A DNA stretch of 64,000 nucleotides, from contig NC_134104.1 of assembly GCF_040939455.1 (NCBI RefSeq), positions 147,782,501 through 147,846,500 of the forward strand, given 5' to 3'. Under the pieces are notes generated by a model. It saw nothing but the letters and a program-made list of their open reading frames with translations. It was not told the origin of the DNA and made no database searches. A program made the translations under genes and the position numbers. The DNA is from Microcebus murinus. Its lineage: Eukaryota; Chordata; Mammalia; Primates; Cheirogaleidae. Positions 36,131-48,164 of the stretch are shown one piece after another (positions within the stretch are counted from its first letter, which is position 1; each line of letters starts with the position of its first letter).

Positions 36131-36533
36131 GTCAATTGATCTTTGACAAAGGAGCAAAGGCAAAACAATGGAGCAAAGACAGACTTTTCAACAAATAGTG
36201 CTGGAATAATAGACAAAGACCTTTCGCCCTTCATAAATATTAATTCAAAATGGATCACAAACCTAAGTATAAAATGCAAAACTATTAAACTCCTAGAAAA
36301 TAACATAGGAGAAAATCTAGATGACCTTGGGAATGACTTTTTAGATACAACACCAAAGGCATGATTCATGAAAGAAATAATTGATAATCTGAATTTCATT
36401 AAAATTTAAAACTTTTGCCACAGAGTGGGAGAAAATACTTGCAAAAGACACATCTGATAAAGGCCTGTTATCCAAAATATGCAAAGAGCTCTCAAAGCTG
36501 AACAATAAGAAAATAAACAACTTATTAAAAATC

Positions 36534-36863
36534 AGCCAGGCGTGGTGGCTCACGCCTGTAATCCTAGCACTTTGGGAGGCCGAGGCGGGCGGATTGCTCA
36601 AGGTCAGGAGTTCGAAACCAGCCTGAGCGAGACCCCGTCTCTACCAAAAATAGAAATAAATTAATTGACCAACTAAAAATATATATACAAAAAATTAGCC
36701 GGGCATGGTAGCGCATGCCTGTAGTCCCAGCTACTCGGGAGGCTGAGGCAGTAGGATCGCTGAGCCCCGGAGATTGAGGTTGCTGTGAGCCAGGCTAATG
36801 CCACGGCACTCACTCTAGCCTGGGCAACAAAGTGAGACTCTGTCTCAAAAAAAAAAAAAAAAA
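36534..36863 (+). mobile_element. Full-length lemur-type Alu inserted in L1
   Basis: GCCAGGCGTGGTGGCTCACG start, linker 'aattaattgaccaactaaaa' then 'atatatatacaaaaaattag', right arm GAGCCAGGCTAATGCCACGG and a 17-base A tail. L1 ORF2 resumes immediately after. Confidence 0.95.
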
Positions 36864-37900
36864 TGAGTGAAAGACTTTAGCAAACACCTCACCAAAGTAG
36901 ATATATAGATGTCAGATAAGCACATGAAAAGGTGTTCCACATCATATAGGATCAGAAAATGCAAATTAAAACAATGAGATACCACTATATACCTTTCAGA
37001 ATGGCCAAAATCTGGAACACTGACAATACCAAATGCTGGTATTGTCAGTGTTCCAGCTGTAGAGAAAGGATGTAGAGCAATAGGAACTCTCATTCATTGT
37101 TCGTGGGAGTGTAAAATGGTATAGCCACTTTAAAAGACATTTTAGCAGTTTCTTGCAAAACTAAGAGGTTTTGTAAGGTAAACTATTATTACTTTACTAT
37201 CTAGCAACCATGCTCTTTGGAATTCACTCAAAGCAGTTGAAAATGTATGTCCACATAAAAACCTGCCCACAGCTATTTATAGCAGCTTTACTCATAATTG
37301 TCAAAATTCGGAAGTGAACAAGGTGTCCTTTAGTAGATAAATGGATAAATAAGCTGTGATACATCCAGACAATGGAATATTATTTAGCATTAAAAAATAA
37401 GAGTTATCAAACCATGAAAAGACATGCAGGAACCTTAAATGTGTATGATAAAGGAAAGAAGCCAATCCGAAAAAGGCCACATGCTCTACAATTCCAACTA
37501 TATGACATTTTGGAAAAGGCAAGACTATGGAGACCAGTAAAACGATCAGCAGTTGCCAGGGGTTGGGGGGTGGGGAAGAGATGAACAAGTGGAGCACAGA
37601 GGATTTTTAGGGCAGTGAAACTACTCTGCATGGTACTATAACGATGGATACACATCACTATACATTTGTTCAAGCCCATGGAATGTACAACACCAAGAGT
37701 GAACCCTATATGTAAACTGCGGACTCCGTGATATATCAATGTAGGTTCATCAGTTGTGACAAATGCACTGTCTAGTGGGGAATTTGATAGCAGGGGAGGC
37801 TGTGTGTGTGTAGGGGTATAAACATACTGAGAAATCTCTGTAATTTCATCTTAATTTTGCTATGAACATAAAACTGCAGCACAAAAAATTAAGTCTCTAA
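36864..37900 (+). mobile_element. L1 ORF2 C-terminus and 3' UTR
   Basis: 'gcaaacacctcaccaaagta', 'gagataccactatatacctt', 'aggaactctcattcattgtt', 'acaatggaatattatttagc' then the 3' UTR 'ggttggggggtggggaagag' and 'gctatgaacataaaactgca' complete the copy begun at 34950. No long A tail remains. It contains the perfect hairpin at 37012-37056. Confidence 0.9.
37012..37056. repeat. Perfect 20-bp inverted repeat, 5-base loop, in L1
   Basis: CTGGAACACTGACAATACCA at 37012-37031 is followed by loop AATGC and its exact reverse complement at 37037-37056. L1 normally has only one such arm here and a weak 'ccaaatgctgg' palindrome, so the second arm is an added inverted copy. Confidence 0.97.
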
Positions 37901-38199
37901 CAAAGGGGGAAAAAAAGGAAACATATAACTCAGTCTCAAAGAAAGGCACCCCTCCTGGAGGGTAATAAGGAGCAGGTTTGGAAGCTAAAACCCGCTGGGG
38001 ACCTTGGCCTTGGCGTTCACCACTGGGGCGGCAGGTGTGAAAGGCCACAGGCCCCAGAGTTGAGCTGACACTCTGAGTCAGGGAGGTCTGTCCTGCCTGT
38101 GGAACAGGCATGAAAGATCTGCCCACCAGCTGGGGGCTCTGCAGGAGGCTGCCATCTCTCGGTGCCATGGGTGGACAAAGAGTTATTCCTAAGACATCA

Positions 38200-38420
38200 G
38201 AGGCCTTGGTGGGGGGTGACATCTATGCTGAGGCCTAAAGGAGAAAGGGAGGCAGTCACCCTGGAGGCAGAACAAGTGAGCAGAGAAAGAATTCTAGGCA
38301 GAAGGGCTCTGAGATAAGAAAGGGCCCGAGGAAGCAGCTAAGGTCCTCAAGGCTGGCCGTGTGAGTGAGGCAAGAGGAGGCAGGGGCCAGAGTGCCCAGG
38401 GCCTTAAGAGGAGGACACGT
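38200..38420 (-). mobile_element. L2 LINE 3' region, antisense
   Basis: 'gacatctatgctgaggccta', 'attctaggcagaagggctct', 'gagataagaaagggcccgag' and 'ggggccagagtgcccagggc' are the antisense L2 3' order. Confidence 0.7.
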
Positions 38421-39094
38421 CCAGACTAAGAACAAGCAGAATGGGGCCACCGAAGGGAGGAAGAAACAAGTGAACACAGAAGGAATCGGGGGTGGGAGGG
38501 AGGGAGGAGAATTATTATACTTTGAGGAAATGGAAGTCAAACACAGTGGGATTAGTAAGGTCTAACCCCACACATTTGTATGCAAGGCCCATCACACTTT
38601 CCCCTTCTGCAAACGGAGGCTGAGGCAGTCAAAGAGGCTGTGTGCTGGCGCTGCCATGTACCAGTCCCCTGCTGGAAATGTGCTCTCTCCTTGCCTCACT
38701 GGAGCCCACCCATCCTTTAGGGGCCCAATATCTCCAGACATTTCTCTCCCTCCTGCCACCTCCATGAGCGCCTGCGATGTATACATCAGCATCGTGGAGG
38801 TCGGCACCTATTTGCTGTTTAATTTTCCGGTATATGTTCTTTGTGACCCTGGGCTCCTCCTGAAACCCTAAGTCCCTGCCTCTCTGCAATCACTGTGAGG
38901 GGCAGTCGTTAGCTTCTTCCTGCTACAAATATGTTGAAAGTGGAGTCAGCTTTTTGATTCTGAGACCGATGCCATACTACATGAGGGGCCCATGAAGAGG
39001 TCCAGCATGCTGCACCAGCAAAGCAAGAGACGAGCAGATGCTGGTGTTGAACCCACATACAGGGACTGGCAAAAACCTTTCTTCCTTGACACAG

Positions 39095-39255
39095 GTCTAA
39101 CGCACGGGGTCTCAGCCCCTGCTACCCAGCAGAATCTCCTACACCACTCTGAAATACAGATTTCCAGGTCCCTCTAGACTCAGCAAGTCAGAATCCTTGG
39201 GAGTTAAAGGCCAAAATCTTTTCAAAGTTTCACAGGAATGAAGCCACTGGAATCA
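39095..39255 (+). mobile_element. MER20-like hAT fossil (tentative)
   Basis: 'ggggtctcagcccctgctac', 'cagcagaatctcctacacca', 'atacagatttccaggtccct' and 'gactcagcaagtcagaatcc' follow the MER20-type order. The right end is degraded. Confidence 0.5.
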
Positions 39256-40569
39256 ACTTAAGTCAAAGAAAAATTCATACAATTAGCTGGCTTGTTTTCT
39301 CCAACACTGGATGTGCTTTCTGATGAACCACTACCGGTTTCAAAAGCCAACTGCTTTGCCAGACACAAACTCTCTCCCCATATGAGGCTGAAGATGGTGA
39401 GGCTGTCAGAAGTTTTGTATGGGCTAAGGCATTATCACATTGCGGAAGAGCATAAACATCAGCTCACTGTATCCAAAGTCATGAAGAAAATGAATGACGC
39501 TCTCCCGGCAATGTTGCACATTTTTAGCACCTACAGGTCAAAGGCCTAACACAAATCAATAAGTCCTCCGTGAACAGCTAACCAGGCAGCACTTTGCCTT
39601 ATAGGTTTACAGCAGATAAAAAATTGCCCAGCACCACTAAGGGTGTTGCATGTATCATTTGATTCTGCAGATGGATGGGAAAATCAGACACCCAAATAAT
39701 ATCATATACTGTATACAGCAAGTGACTTCCAGTGTAAAATGTAACAGATGGAAAATAATATTTGGGTTACAAGATTAATGTATAAACTCAAACAGAAAGC
39801 TACTGAAATATTTTTAATAGTCAGCTTTTGGGTTTCCAGATGAACTATTTCAGTTCTTCTGTCAATAAGAAGAGTTAACATTAAGATTCAAAGGACAAAA
39901 CCATTGGCTTTTTCTAAGAGTTTAAAGATAACAAAGAGTTAAGGATCACTATTTGATCCCAAATTGGTTAGTCCCCCAAAAGTCAGTCTCTGGAAACTTC
40001 AACACTATTCCATTATTGTCCTTGTCCACTAATGTTTTCTTGTTAAAAATATTAACCAGAATTAGTGCTGTTTGGAAACATTTAGATCTTACTAAATATT
40101 TAGTAAGACTAAAACTAAACCAAGACTATAAATGTTGTGTCTACCTCCAATCAAAAAGAAAATAAGATTTTGACCTAGATTCAAGAAATATGGGTCCCAC
40201 CTACCCTAAGCATGCTATCTGACGTTGTTGAAGATTAAGTCACTTCACAATTACATTCTCCAAACTGTATATTAGCTGAGTGATAACTTTGGGAAGGTTT
40301 GAACTTTCATACTTACTGGAAGGTCCCCAAATCATAGAAGGTCAAACAGAAGAGATATTCAAAATATTTAAGAAATACCTTGAAATAGGACTGAGCAGTC
40401 AGAACAGGCACAATGACCAATCCAAAGGGATGCAACCTGGAGTGTTCTGCTGGAATCTCAGCCCTAGGGTAAAGCACTAGATTTGGAATCCCTGAACTCT
40501 TTAGAGAATCGCTGAAGGTTATAAGGAAACTTGATGATTCAGTAAGTTAGAATGAGTGAGTGAGAGTCA

Positions 40570-41150
40570 GAGGTAGAATGTCTGCAAAAATGGCTGCAAT
40601 AATTCTCCCCCCAGTATCCACACCTCTGACAAAGTGACATTGCAGCTCCTCCCATGAAGAGGTAGAGTTAATTCCCATCCTTAAATCTGGGCTGGCCTGT
40701 GACTTGTGTTGATTAACAGGATGTGATGGATATGATGTTGTACCAGTGCCAAGCCTAAGACTCAAGAGGTTTCGCACGCTCCCATGCTCCCTTTTGGACC
40801 TCTGTCTATGAGAATGCTCCCTTTTGGACCTCTGTCTATGAGAACAAGCCTGGGCTAGCCTGATGGAGAACGACAGGCCACATGGGGCCCAGCTGTCCCA
40901 GCCAATGACCCAGATATAGGGGACAGCCCAGCTGAGATCAGCAGTGCCACCTACCTCACCTGCAGCTGACCAAGGATGCATGCGAAAGCCCAGCATGAAA
41001 GAGCTCAATCAGGACAAGCAAGCCTCCCCTGTAGCTCCCAGCCTAAACAGCTGACCTGCAGAATCATGAGCTGCGTAAGTGGCTCTCCTTTCAATTCAGT
41101 AAGTTTCAGATTGATGTGTCAATGCTGCGATATTTAACTGACAGAGTTGG
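40570..41150 (+). mobile_element. MaLR-type (MLT1-like) LTR with internal 30-bp duplication
   Basis: 'tgggctggcctgtgacttgt', 'gatgttgtaccagtgccaag', 'cctgggctagcctgatggag', 'cagctgtcccagccaatgac' and 'gcagaatcatgagctgcgta' match an old MaLR LTR class. The 30-base unit at 40784-40813 is repeated exactly at 40814-40843. Boundaries are approximate. Confidence 0.65.
40784..40843 (+). repeat. 30-bp perfect tandem duplication
   Basis: ATGCTCCCTTTTGGACCTCT plus GTCTATGAGA occurs twice head to tail without mismatch, inside the LTR-like element. Confidence 0.97.
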
Positions 41151-41279
41151 GGGTCTCCTAAATATTTGGATGAGGAGAGTCTCATGTTCTTTGATCTGCT
41201 GTTAAGGAGGAGTAATTTATAATCCCAGTGAATATGCTGTTTTTGTTATATAACTTCCAACTATTATAGCCTCCATATT

Positions 41280-41680
41280 TTCCATACTGATAATCCATAT
41301 TTATTATAACAATCTCTAATGTCTATAAAATATTCCACTGGAGGAGTATAATACAATTTACCTAATCATGCCCATGTTGGTAAGACTTTTAGATTGCTTT
41401 CAATTGCTGAGAATTATAAATAATTTTATACATATAACATACTCCATGTTTTGGATGATTTCTTTAAGATAGATTCTTAGGAGCAGAATTACTGAGTCGA
41501 GGTTATTAACAATAATGTGGCTCTTGAAAGAGGCCATTAGATACTTTTCACAGGGGCTGAACCAGTTTTCACCAATATCATCAGCAGGGAAAGAGCACCA
41601 GTTTCATCACACACTTGCCAGTACTGGATTTATTTTTAGGAGGTATAAATTTAGTAGATGAAAAATTGAAAAATGAGAGC
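41280..41680 (-). mobile_element. L1 3' region, antisense (old)
   Basis: 'ttttagattgctttcaattg', 'gatagattcttaggagcaga' and 'attactgagtcgaggttatt' then 'agtactggatttatttttag' follow the antisense L1M 3' order ('aggttgtttccag', 'gatagattcctagaagtgg' in the family). Confidence 0.6.
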
Positions 41681-44600
41681 TTTGGTTACATTTCTTTGAA
41701 TGGATGAAAGCCTGGAGCAACCATGGAGCTGTCTGATTTATATACCACTGGACAAATGAGGTTGGCATACAATTTTGAAAATGCAGAGAACTAAGGAAGA
41801 GGTCAATGTTACTCAGATATTTAATTCCAGAACATTTACAACAGCTTTAAATCATAGAAACTGGTGGGTATTTGCTTTTCTAAAACAAGTTTCAGAGGAG
41901 GAACTGTCATGTGAAAATGCGTAATTTTCCCCTAAATGTATGTTTACGATGAGCATTACTTAAATCATGTTGAAGGGATAACTTGATAACAAACTCTAGA
42001 GGATTTTAAAATAAATTTTCACTGATTTCTGTATTAAAAATTATTCTGTGGTTGCCAAACACTACCCAAACAGTATGATCACACCTGGGCGAACCTTTAC
42101 CTTAATCAAGGCCTAACAGTGCAAGCACACAGCCACGTACGGCCTGGTGAAGCCCCTGTCCCCTTCTACAGCTGTCACCACCCACACAGTTGTGCAAAAG
42201 CGCCACATGGATCCCGGCCGGGAGAATGCTAGCAGGACACCCTCCCAGGCATGATACAAATGATTCTGTGGCTCACAGCAGTTAAAGCACTGAAGTTTAT
42301 ATTAATAAAAGAGTTAATCTTTTCTTCTCTCTTATTATTACGTTAAATCTTGATTATTTCACAGATTTTTATTTTTTTTATTTTTATTTTTTTTGCTTTT
42401 TTCTGACCTAGAATAGCAGGACCTGAACTCACAACAGGGAAGCAGTTGAGTCCAGATTGAGGAGAGTCATGAAAGACTGTTTGGTGTGACTGAATTCCTC
42501 AGGCTCAGGGACCTGTCCAAGATCTTGCAGCCCATGTGGATGGAGCAGAACTAGGTCCAGAAAGGGTCAAGGGAGGCTGCTGTATTTCACCACGAAATGA
42601 AAAGCCATGATTTCTGAATCATTTATTGCCCGGGGATCATCCTCACTGCCTGCTGCCTTCATTAGCGAAGACTGAGAGCTGAGCGAGATGGGGAGAAATC
42701 AATACCCTGCAGGGATGGTGCTATTGATGCGGAAAATATTATACTAACTAGATTTTTTTTCTCTTTTAACCAGCTGGCATTTTATTTCACTTTTTAAAAG
42801 AAATGCTATTCAATCTTTTAAGATTAGGGGAAATGTGCATTTCAATATAATGACAATAGAATGGACTGAATCTTCCCAGGACCCAAGGTACCTTCTAATT
42901 AGCTCCAAGTTATACACCAGGAACTGAAATAACACGTGACTGCTAACTTATTTAATGGTATATAGCCAGCTGAAAAGATTTCATACCAATCCTAATTTAT
43001 TTAACTTACAACCAGACAATTGCTTAAGCACTGGCTGGAATGGTTGATCATTATTTTCTGCAGAAACAGGCTTTCTGGTGTGCTTTGTTTACAGGATTGC
43101 AAAGGAATACATTTGAGTAAGTGCATTTACTGTAAGTGATACATGTTAAGTACCTTTAAGTATCTATTAATACAAATGAAGAAACATGACGAAACATAAA
43201 CACAAAATCAAGAGGTTGGAATGCCATTCACTGTACATTGTCCAGCTATGTCATCACCAAAGTATTTCACAATCAAGATACTTACAAGGACAAAATATGC
43301 CTATGAAAAATAAGTCAGTTATTATCTCTTGGGAAGGAGAATTCTATTTCTATGAGTTATTTGATGTTGATTATCTACAGTAAAACTCAGCTTAAGGTTC
43401 TAAAACAATCTTGGCCTCTTGATTTATAAATATCTTTATACTATTAGTAAATTGAACATTTTCTATTTAATATTGAACTGAGGACTAGGCCTAACTGATA
43501 CTGAATGATAAGAGTCAAAACAAGAACATGGGGAAATTATGATCATGTGAGGCACTTGGATGAACACGGTGAGCATTTCATATGCTCTTACAGGAAGCCA
43601 CTTTTACATATTAAGCCTTGTAAAGAATGTTTGGCTAATAGAAAACTGAGCAGATATATTTCAAGGGTTTGCCTATCAATTTAAAACATGTTTAACTTTT
43701 CTGTCAGAGATAAACAGAGTCTTCTTCAACTCATTACTGAGTGGAAACAAAATAATATTGGACTCAAAACTTAATTAAATTATTTAAGTTAGTTAGTAGA
43801 GTTTTTCATGTCTGGAAGCCAGGAATAAAAGAGAGAAAAGGGATGGCAGCAAAGGCTACTCTCCCAGTCCTGCTTTTAAATGCCTAGAGGACCTGCTGAA
43901 AAAAGAATACAGAATGATGGGCAGTGAGAACCAAGAAGTGGCAGATTATTCTATGAATAATAAAGCATATGCCTAAAGAGGTAGTTTTATGAAAATTCAG
44001 CTGTTGTAATGAGCTGTTTATCTATCTGCAAAGTACTTGAAATATTTAGAATATTGTCCAGTTGCAGCACAGTTTTGTTTACTTTGCAATTATTCTCCAA
44101 AAACTTCACTTTCTAAGTTGCAAAGTAGTCCTTATTTAAAGTGAGCAAATGATTTTAAAATAAAGGGAAATAATTACAGGCTCTATTCCAAATAAAAAAT
44201 TCACTGTGAAGGTCTATTGGTGACACGATGGATAATTTTAAACATTTCAGTGATCTATGTTAACAAAGCATCCATCTTTGGCTCTACCTGTGTCAAATTT
44301 TAGATAAACAAGTTTAAATATTGAAAAATCTAAATAAAATATCTCTAATTCAATGTGTGGGGGCTTTCATAACATTAAAGTATAAGTGAAATTTTTCTTA
44401 AAATGGAATATACTAAAACAGACTATAGCAAAAGAATGGAAGACAGAATTGTACATTTATGTCAGAAGGAACAAATTCAATGTCATATTCAAAAGTCATG
44501 ATGCCAAACATTCTAATACAAATGAGCAAATTTTAAAATTATTTGTAAGTCCTTACAGTTTTTAAAAATTATAGCATTGCCTCTGATAATAATTATTTGG

Positions 44601-45841
44601 CTCTTAACTGATTTTGACATCCTCTTCTCAGAGTTTGGAGGAAAAGATTTTCCTATTTTTGAAAAACTGTTAAAAGAGCTTCAAGCTCTGGAGCCTATAC
44701 TGGGATATTTTATTCTGCCTAAATTAAGATTAAATTGTTGAAGGTGTCATAGCAAGAAGTAAAACTCTAGGGAGACTATTAACAATTTAGCATTTCTAGT
44801 TCATGCTGAAGTGTTAATTTTACTTCCCAAAGAAAGCAAGAAAAGTAGCATTCATTAAAATTAAGATTTTGTGACTGCAGAAATGTACCACCACATTCAT
44901 ATGAGAGCACATCAGGAGTAACATACAAATGTCTTAGTGGGTCCACTGAGGTCCCAACTTGATTTCTCCCTATTTCTTCACACAGTAAAATACAGACAAC
45001 CAACTTAGAAGTGAGTTTTTGCACACATGTCCAGCAGTGTCCTTTGAGATAAGGGGTTTCCTGGGGCCAGGGAGTAGTGATGGTCTTAAAGATCACAGCT
45101 ATCAATGTGCTTTTCCTGCACTGTGCTTTTCTTCTGACATGCTCAGTTAGGTAATTCAGGGTAGCTTTAGGGTGGCATGCCCTGGAGATATACCTGTGCT
45201 GGGAGGTAAGGTGTGTTGGGGAGGACAGCAGCCCGAGCAGCAGTGACTGGGATTGAATTTGGGAGCTGTGTGTGAACAAGAGGCAAGCAGTGGTAACCAA
45301 GAGGTCCTCAAAGCTCCACAAGAACTCTCAGAAATATTTGGCAGGGGGCTGAACACATGCCAAATAGGTGCTATTGCCATTAAATCTGTATACTAAAGAA
45401 AGGGACGTTTGAAGAGGCTGGAAAATGCAGGGGAGCTCAGTATTCCCTGGTAAAGGGTGAAATGGTGAATAATCTGCCTGGTATATGAGCCACTGAGTAT
45501 CTTTGAGACAGACGAATGAGAAGGTCTACATTTAAGTGAAGGCTGCATGGAAAAAGTCCATGTGAGGACAGCTCAAGAACATGGACATGTTTGCTTAGGA
45601 GTTACCAAGTGTAGCATTTGGGGTTCTTAGTTTTTAGTAGCAAGCTGCAGAGGTCAACCCTGGATGATTTCAGCAGAGAAAGATATTGGGGACTCATGGT
45701 TGTGTGGGGAGCTGGAAAACTTGAAGCTAAGCTACCAGAGACAAAGCCCATTAACAATCACCACCACTGCTATAAGACACTCCAGCTGGCACCGGGGGCC
45801 ACAAGGAGGAAGGCAGAGCAAATCAGTAGAAAAACAGATGC
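41681..45841. other. Unique, AT-rich sequence, no gene seen
   Basis: The longest repeat-poor stretch of the window. It includes the longest open frame (180 codons, minus, 44779-45321), which shows no domain, no intron structure and no preferred codon pattern that I can see. A T-rich run lies at 42366-42400. Weak MIR-like words occur near 42500-42560. I call no gene. Confidence 0.4.
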
Positions 45842-46041
45842 AGGTTGAACATCTCTAATCTGAAAATCCAAAACCTGAAATGCTCCAAAATCTGAAACTT
45901 TTTGAGCACAGACATGACCCTCAATGGAAATGCTCATGAAAGCACTTTAGATTTCAGATTTTTGGATTAGTATATGCGAATATGCCAAAACCAGAAACGC
46001 TTCTATTCCCAAGCATTTTGGAAAAGGGATACCCAACCTGT
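45842..46041. mobile_element. Tigger/pogo-like MER element, about 200 bp
   Basis: Left end CAGGTTGAACATCTCTAATC and right end (reverse complement CAGGTTGGGTATCCCTTTTC) are terminal inverted repeats. Inside are 'gaaatgctccaaaatctgaa' and 'tttcagatttttggattagt'. It is followed by TA and preceded by TG, consistent with a TA duplication with one mutated side. Confidence 0.75.
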
Positions 46042-46129
46042 ATGAAGAAACCATTCAGAGCACATGACGGAAAGCTAAAGTGGAGGAAAGTATGTACAAG
46101 AAGTTAAGAAGACAGAATTAGAGGACCCA

Positions 46130-46690
46130 ACATTCATTGAATAAAAGCTTAAGAAGAAGAAAATGGAGAGAAGACAAGGAGCAGCAATATTTAAGAGGTG
46201 GCAGCTCATAATTTTCTAGAAAGTATAAAAGATATGAATTTTCAGCTTCATGAAGCACAATGAATCCAGGGAAAGAAACAGAAAATACAGCCATACCCAG
46301 AAACATCGTTGTGAAACTGCAGAACCCCAAGGACAAAGGGAAGGTTTTTTTCTTAAAGAAACAGGATGTCACTATGTTGCCCAGGTAGGGCACAGCGGCT
46401 ATTTTCATGCGCCATCACAGTGCACTCCAGCCCTGAACTCCTGGGCTCGAATGATTCTCCTGTCTCAGCCCCCTATGTAGGTGGGACCACGTGTCACTGC
46501 ACCTGGCTCTCAGAATATTTTAAGATCAGAGAAAAAAGACTGATCGCCTATTAAAAAATGGCAACTCGTCTCAAAACAGACTTTTCAACATTTACAATAG
46601 AATGCAGACAACAGTGGGATGATGTTCTGAAAGTACTGAAAGAACATTGTAGAAAACTAAATGAATGTTTTAGAATGATTACTTTAGAAT
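46130..46690 (+). mobile_element. HAL1/L1 ORF1 relic, split by Alu monomer
   Basis: 'catcgttgtgaaactgcaga', 'accccaaggacaaagggaag' before the insertion, and 'aacagacttttcaacattta' then 'gcagacaacagtgggatgat', 'gttctgaaagtactgaaaga' after it match the ORF1 C-terminal block also seen at 4460-4500. Confidence 0.7.
46342..46512 (-). mobile_element. Alu-type monomer (FLAM/FRAM-like), antisense
   Basis: 'tcactatgttgcccaggtag', 'catcacagtgcactccagcc' and 'ctgaactcctgggctcgaat' then 'gtaggtgggaccacgtgtca' cover a single 7SL-derived arm with no second arm, so an early monomer is likely. Confidence 0.7.
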
Positions 46691-47662
46691 ATCATAATTT
46701 TATTTATACAATTATCCAAAAGATAGGTTAAAGATATTTTTCTGAAAAACAAAATAGGCAAAGCTTATCAGTAAAAACCCGTAATTTCTAAAAAACTACC
46801 AAAAGAGGTATTTTAGAAAGAAGAAAATACACTAAGAAATAATAAGCAAATAACTTTTGGTAAATATATGGCTAAATCTAACCAATGCCCTTAATGACTC
46901 ATTTTTGAGTGTATATTTACAAATGAGTCTAAAACATTGGATGGCAATAAATATAGGTTAGAAAGGGGTAAATAGAATTAAAGGATTTCAGGTCATAGTA
47001 TTGTTTGGGAGAAGGCTGGAGATCTTGATTAACTTTAGTGTTTCTCAAACTATCTGTGATAAACTCCCCTCTAACTTTTTTCCCAATTCACTATGAATGG
47101 TCTTTTCTAAAATATAATAAAAATAAATCTCTAGGAAAATGATAACATCCTTGGATATACTGACAATATCAAATTAACCCAAATGTTTCTAAATGTTTAC
47201 TTATAATCTCTACATTTACCACATATGAATTTATACAGAAAAGTTCTTAGGCACCAATCTGTGGTCCATTCCTTATGCAATTTTGTTTTTAACCTTTGTT
47301 AAATCAATTACACATGTTAAGTTTTTAAGATAATCACCAAATAAAAGAAACAGAATATATACCTTTCAACTAAACAGAAGGGGGGAAAAAGGTTCATATT
47401 TATTCAGCCTACGACCACTTTGTTACAAGCCAGGAGGAAAAAGGCAGGGAGTACAAAGTATCAGAAAGACATAGTAAATAGAAAACACAAAGTAAAATGG
47501 TAGAAAAAACTAACTATAAACATGATCGAAATAAATTCAAATGGAATAAACTAACCAGTTAAAAAACAGAGAGTATCAAAGCAGATAAAAACAACAGAAT
47601 CTAACTTTTCTGTATGTATTTACAAGAAATTTACCTAACTCATAAAAGCAAGAGAAAGGCTG

Positions 47663-47768
47663 AAAGTAAAAGGCTGAAAAATAAAATAACAAGTTGTGTG
47701 TGATAGTTGACAAAAAAAGGTTAACTATCACACACAACTTGTTATTTTATTTTTCATCCTTTTACTTT
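47663..47768. repeat. 49-bp near-perfect inverted repeat, 8-base loop, in L1
   Basis: Arm 47663-47711 (starts AAAGTAAAAGGCTGAAAAAT) pairs with 47720-47768 with two mismatches; the loop is AAAAAAAG. As RNA or single strand it would form a very stable hairpin. Confidence 0.95.
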
Positions 47769-47800
47769 ACTTGTTATTTTATTTTTCATCCTTTTACTCT
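47737..47800 (+). repeat. 32-bp tandem duplication overlapping the hairpin's right arm
   Basis: ACTTGTTATTTTATTTTTCA (first 20 of 32 bases) begins at 47737 and again at 47769. The copies differ at one base. The first copy is the outer part of the right hairpin arm. Confidence 0.95.
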
Positions 47801-48164
47801 ATATCACAACTTGTGGCTCCAGGAGGATTATTTGTAGCCTTACATACTTATATCAGAAAAGGAGAAAGGCTGAAAAGTAATGAGCTCATCATGCAATAAA
47901 TTAAAACAAGAAAAGCAGAATAAATCCAAAGAAAAGAAAAGAAAAGAAATAATAACTACAGGAGAAAAGATTAATGAAATGGAAACAAACATACACAAAA
48001 ACACCAACAAAACCCACAAGCAGTTCTTAGAGAAGACCAATACAGTAGAAAAACCTCTGGAAAGGATACTCAAGAGAAAAAGAGAAAAGACACAAACACC
48101 ACAAGGAACAAAAAGGAGAGCATAAAAACAGAGACAGCAGAGATGAAAAGTATTAAGGTACTTA

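Larger units (their letters stand above)
35523..36530 (+). mobile_element. L1 ORF2, second part, carrying tandem expansions
   Basis: 'ttcatggataggaagactca', 'caatgcaatcccaatcaaaa', 'tttatatggagaggcaaaag', 'gacaaaggagcaaaggcaaa' and 'catctgataaaggcctgtta' are sequential ORF2 blocks. Several segments stay open (92 codons at 35659, 73 at 36143), so this copy is younger than most in the window, though inactive. It contains the 36-base array at 35933-36076. Confidence 0.92.
37901..40569. other. Mostly unique sequence, no gene seen
   Basis: Contains the L2 and MER20-like fragments listed separately. Frames up to 120 codons (minus, 37860-38222) have no domain. Left part GC-rich, right part (39650 onward) AT-rich. 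Confidence 0.35.
47395..48140 (+). mobile_element. L1 ORF2 fragment with a complex internal rearrangement
   Basis: 'gatcgaaataaattcaaatg', 'tgtatgtatttacaagaaat' before, and 'aggagaaaagattaatgaaa', 'gcagttcttagagaagacca' after the palindrome at 47663-47768 match the mid-ORF2 region of L1. Decayed coding capacity (81-codon remnant at 47880). Confidence 0.75.

Noticed and set aside
34950..37900. Possible active L1
   Set aside because: It starts inside ORF2, contains two Alus, tandem expansions, a hairpin insertion and stops, and lacks ORF1 and a 5' region.
44779..45321. 180-codon open frame on the minus strand, the longest in the window
   Set aside because: No recognisable domain, signal or repeat of a known protein, no splice context, and it lies in ordinary AT-rich unique DNA. 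A frame of this length can arise by chance in 64 kb.
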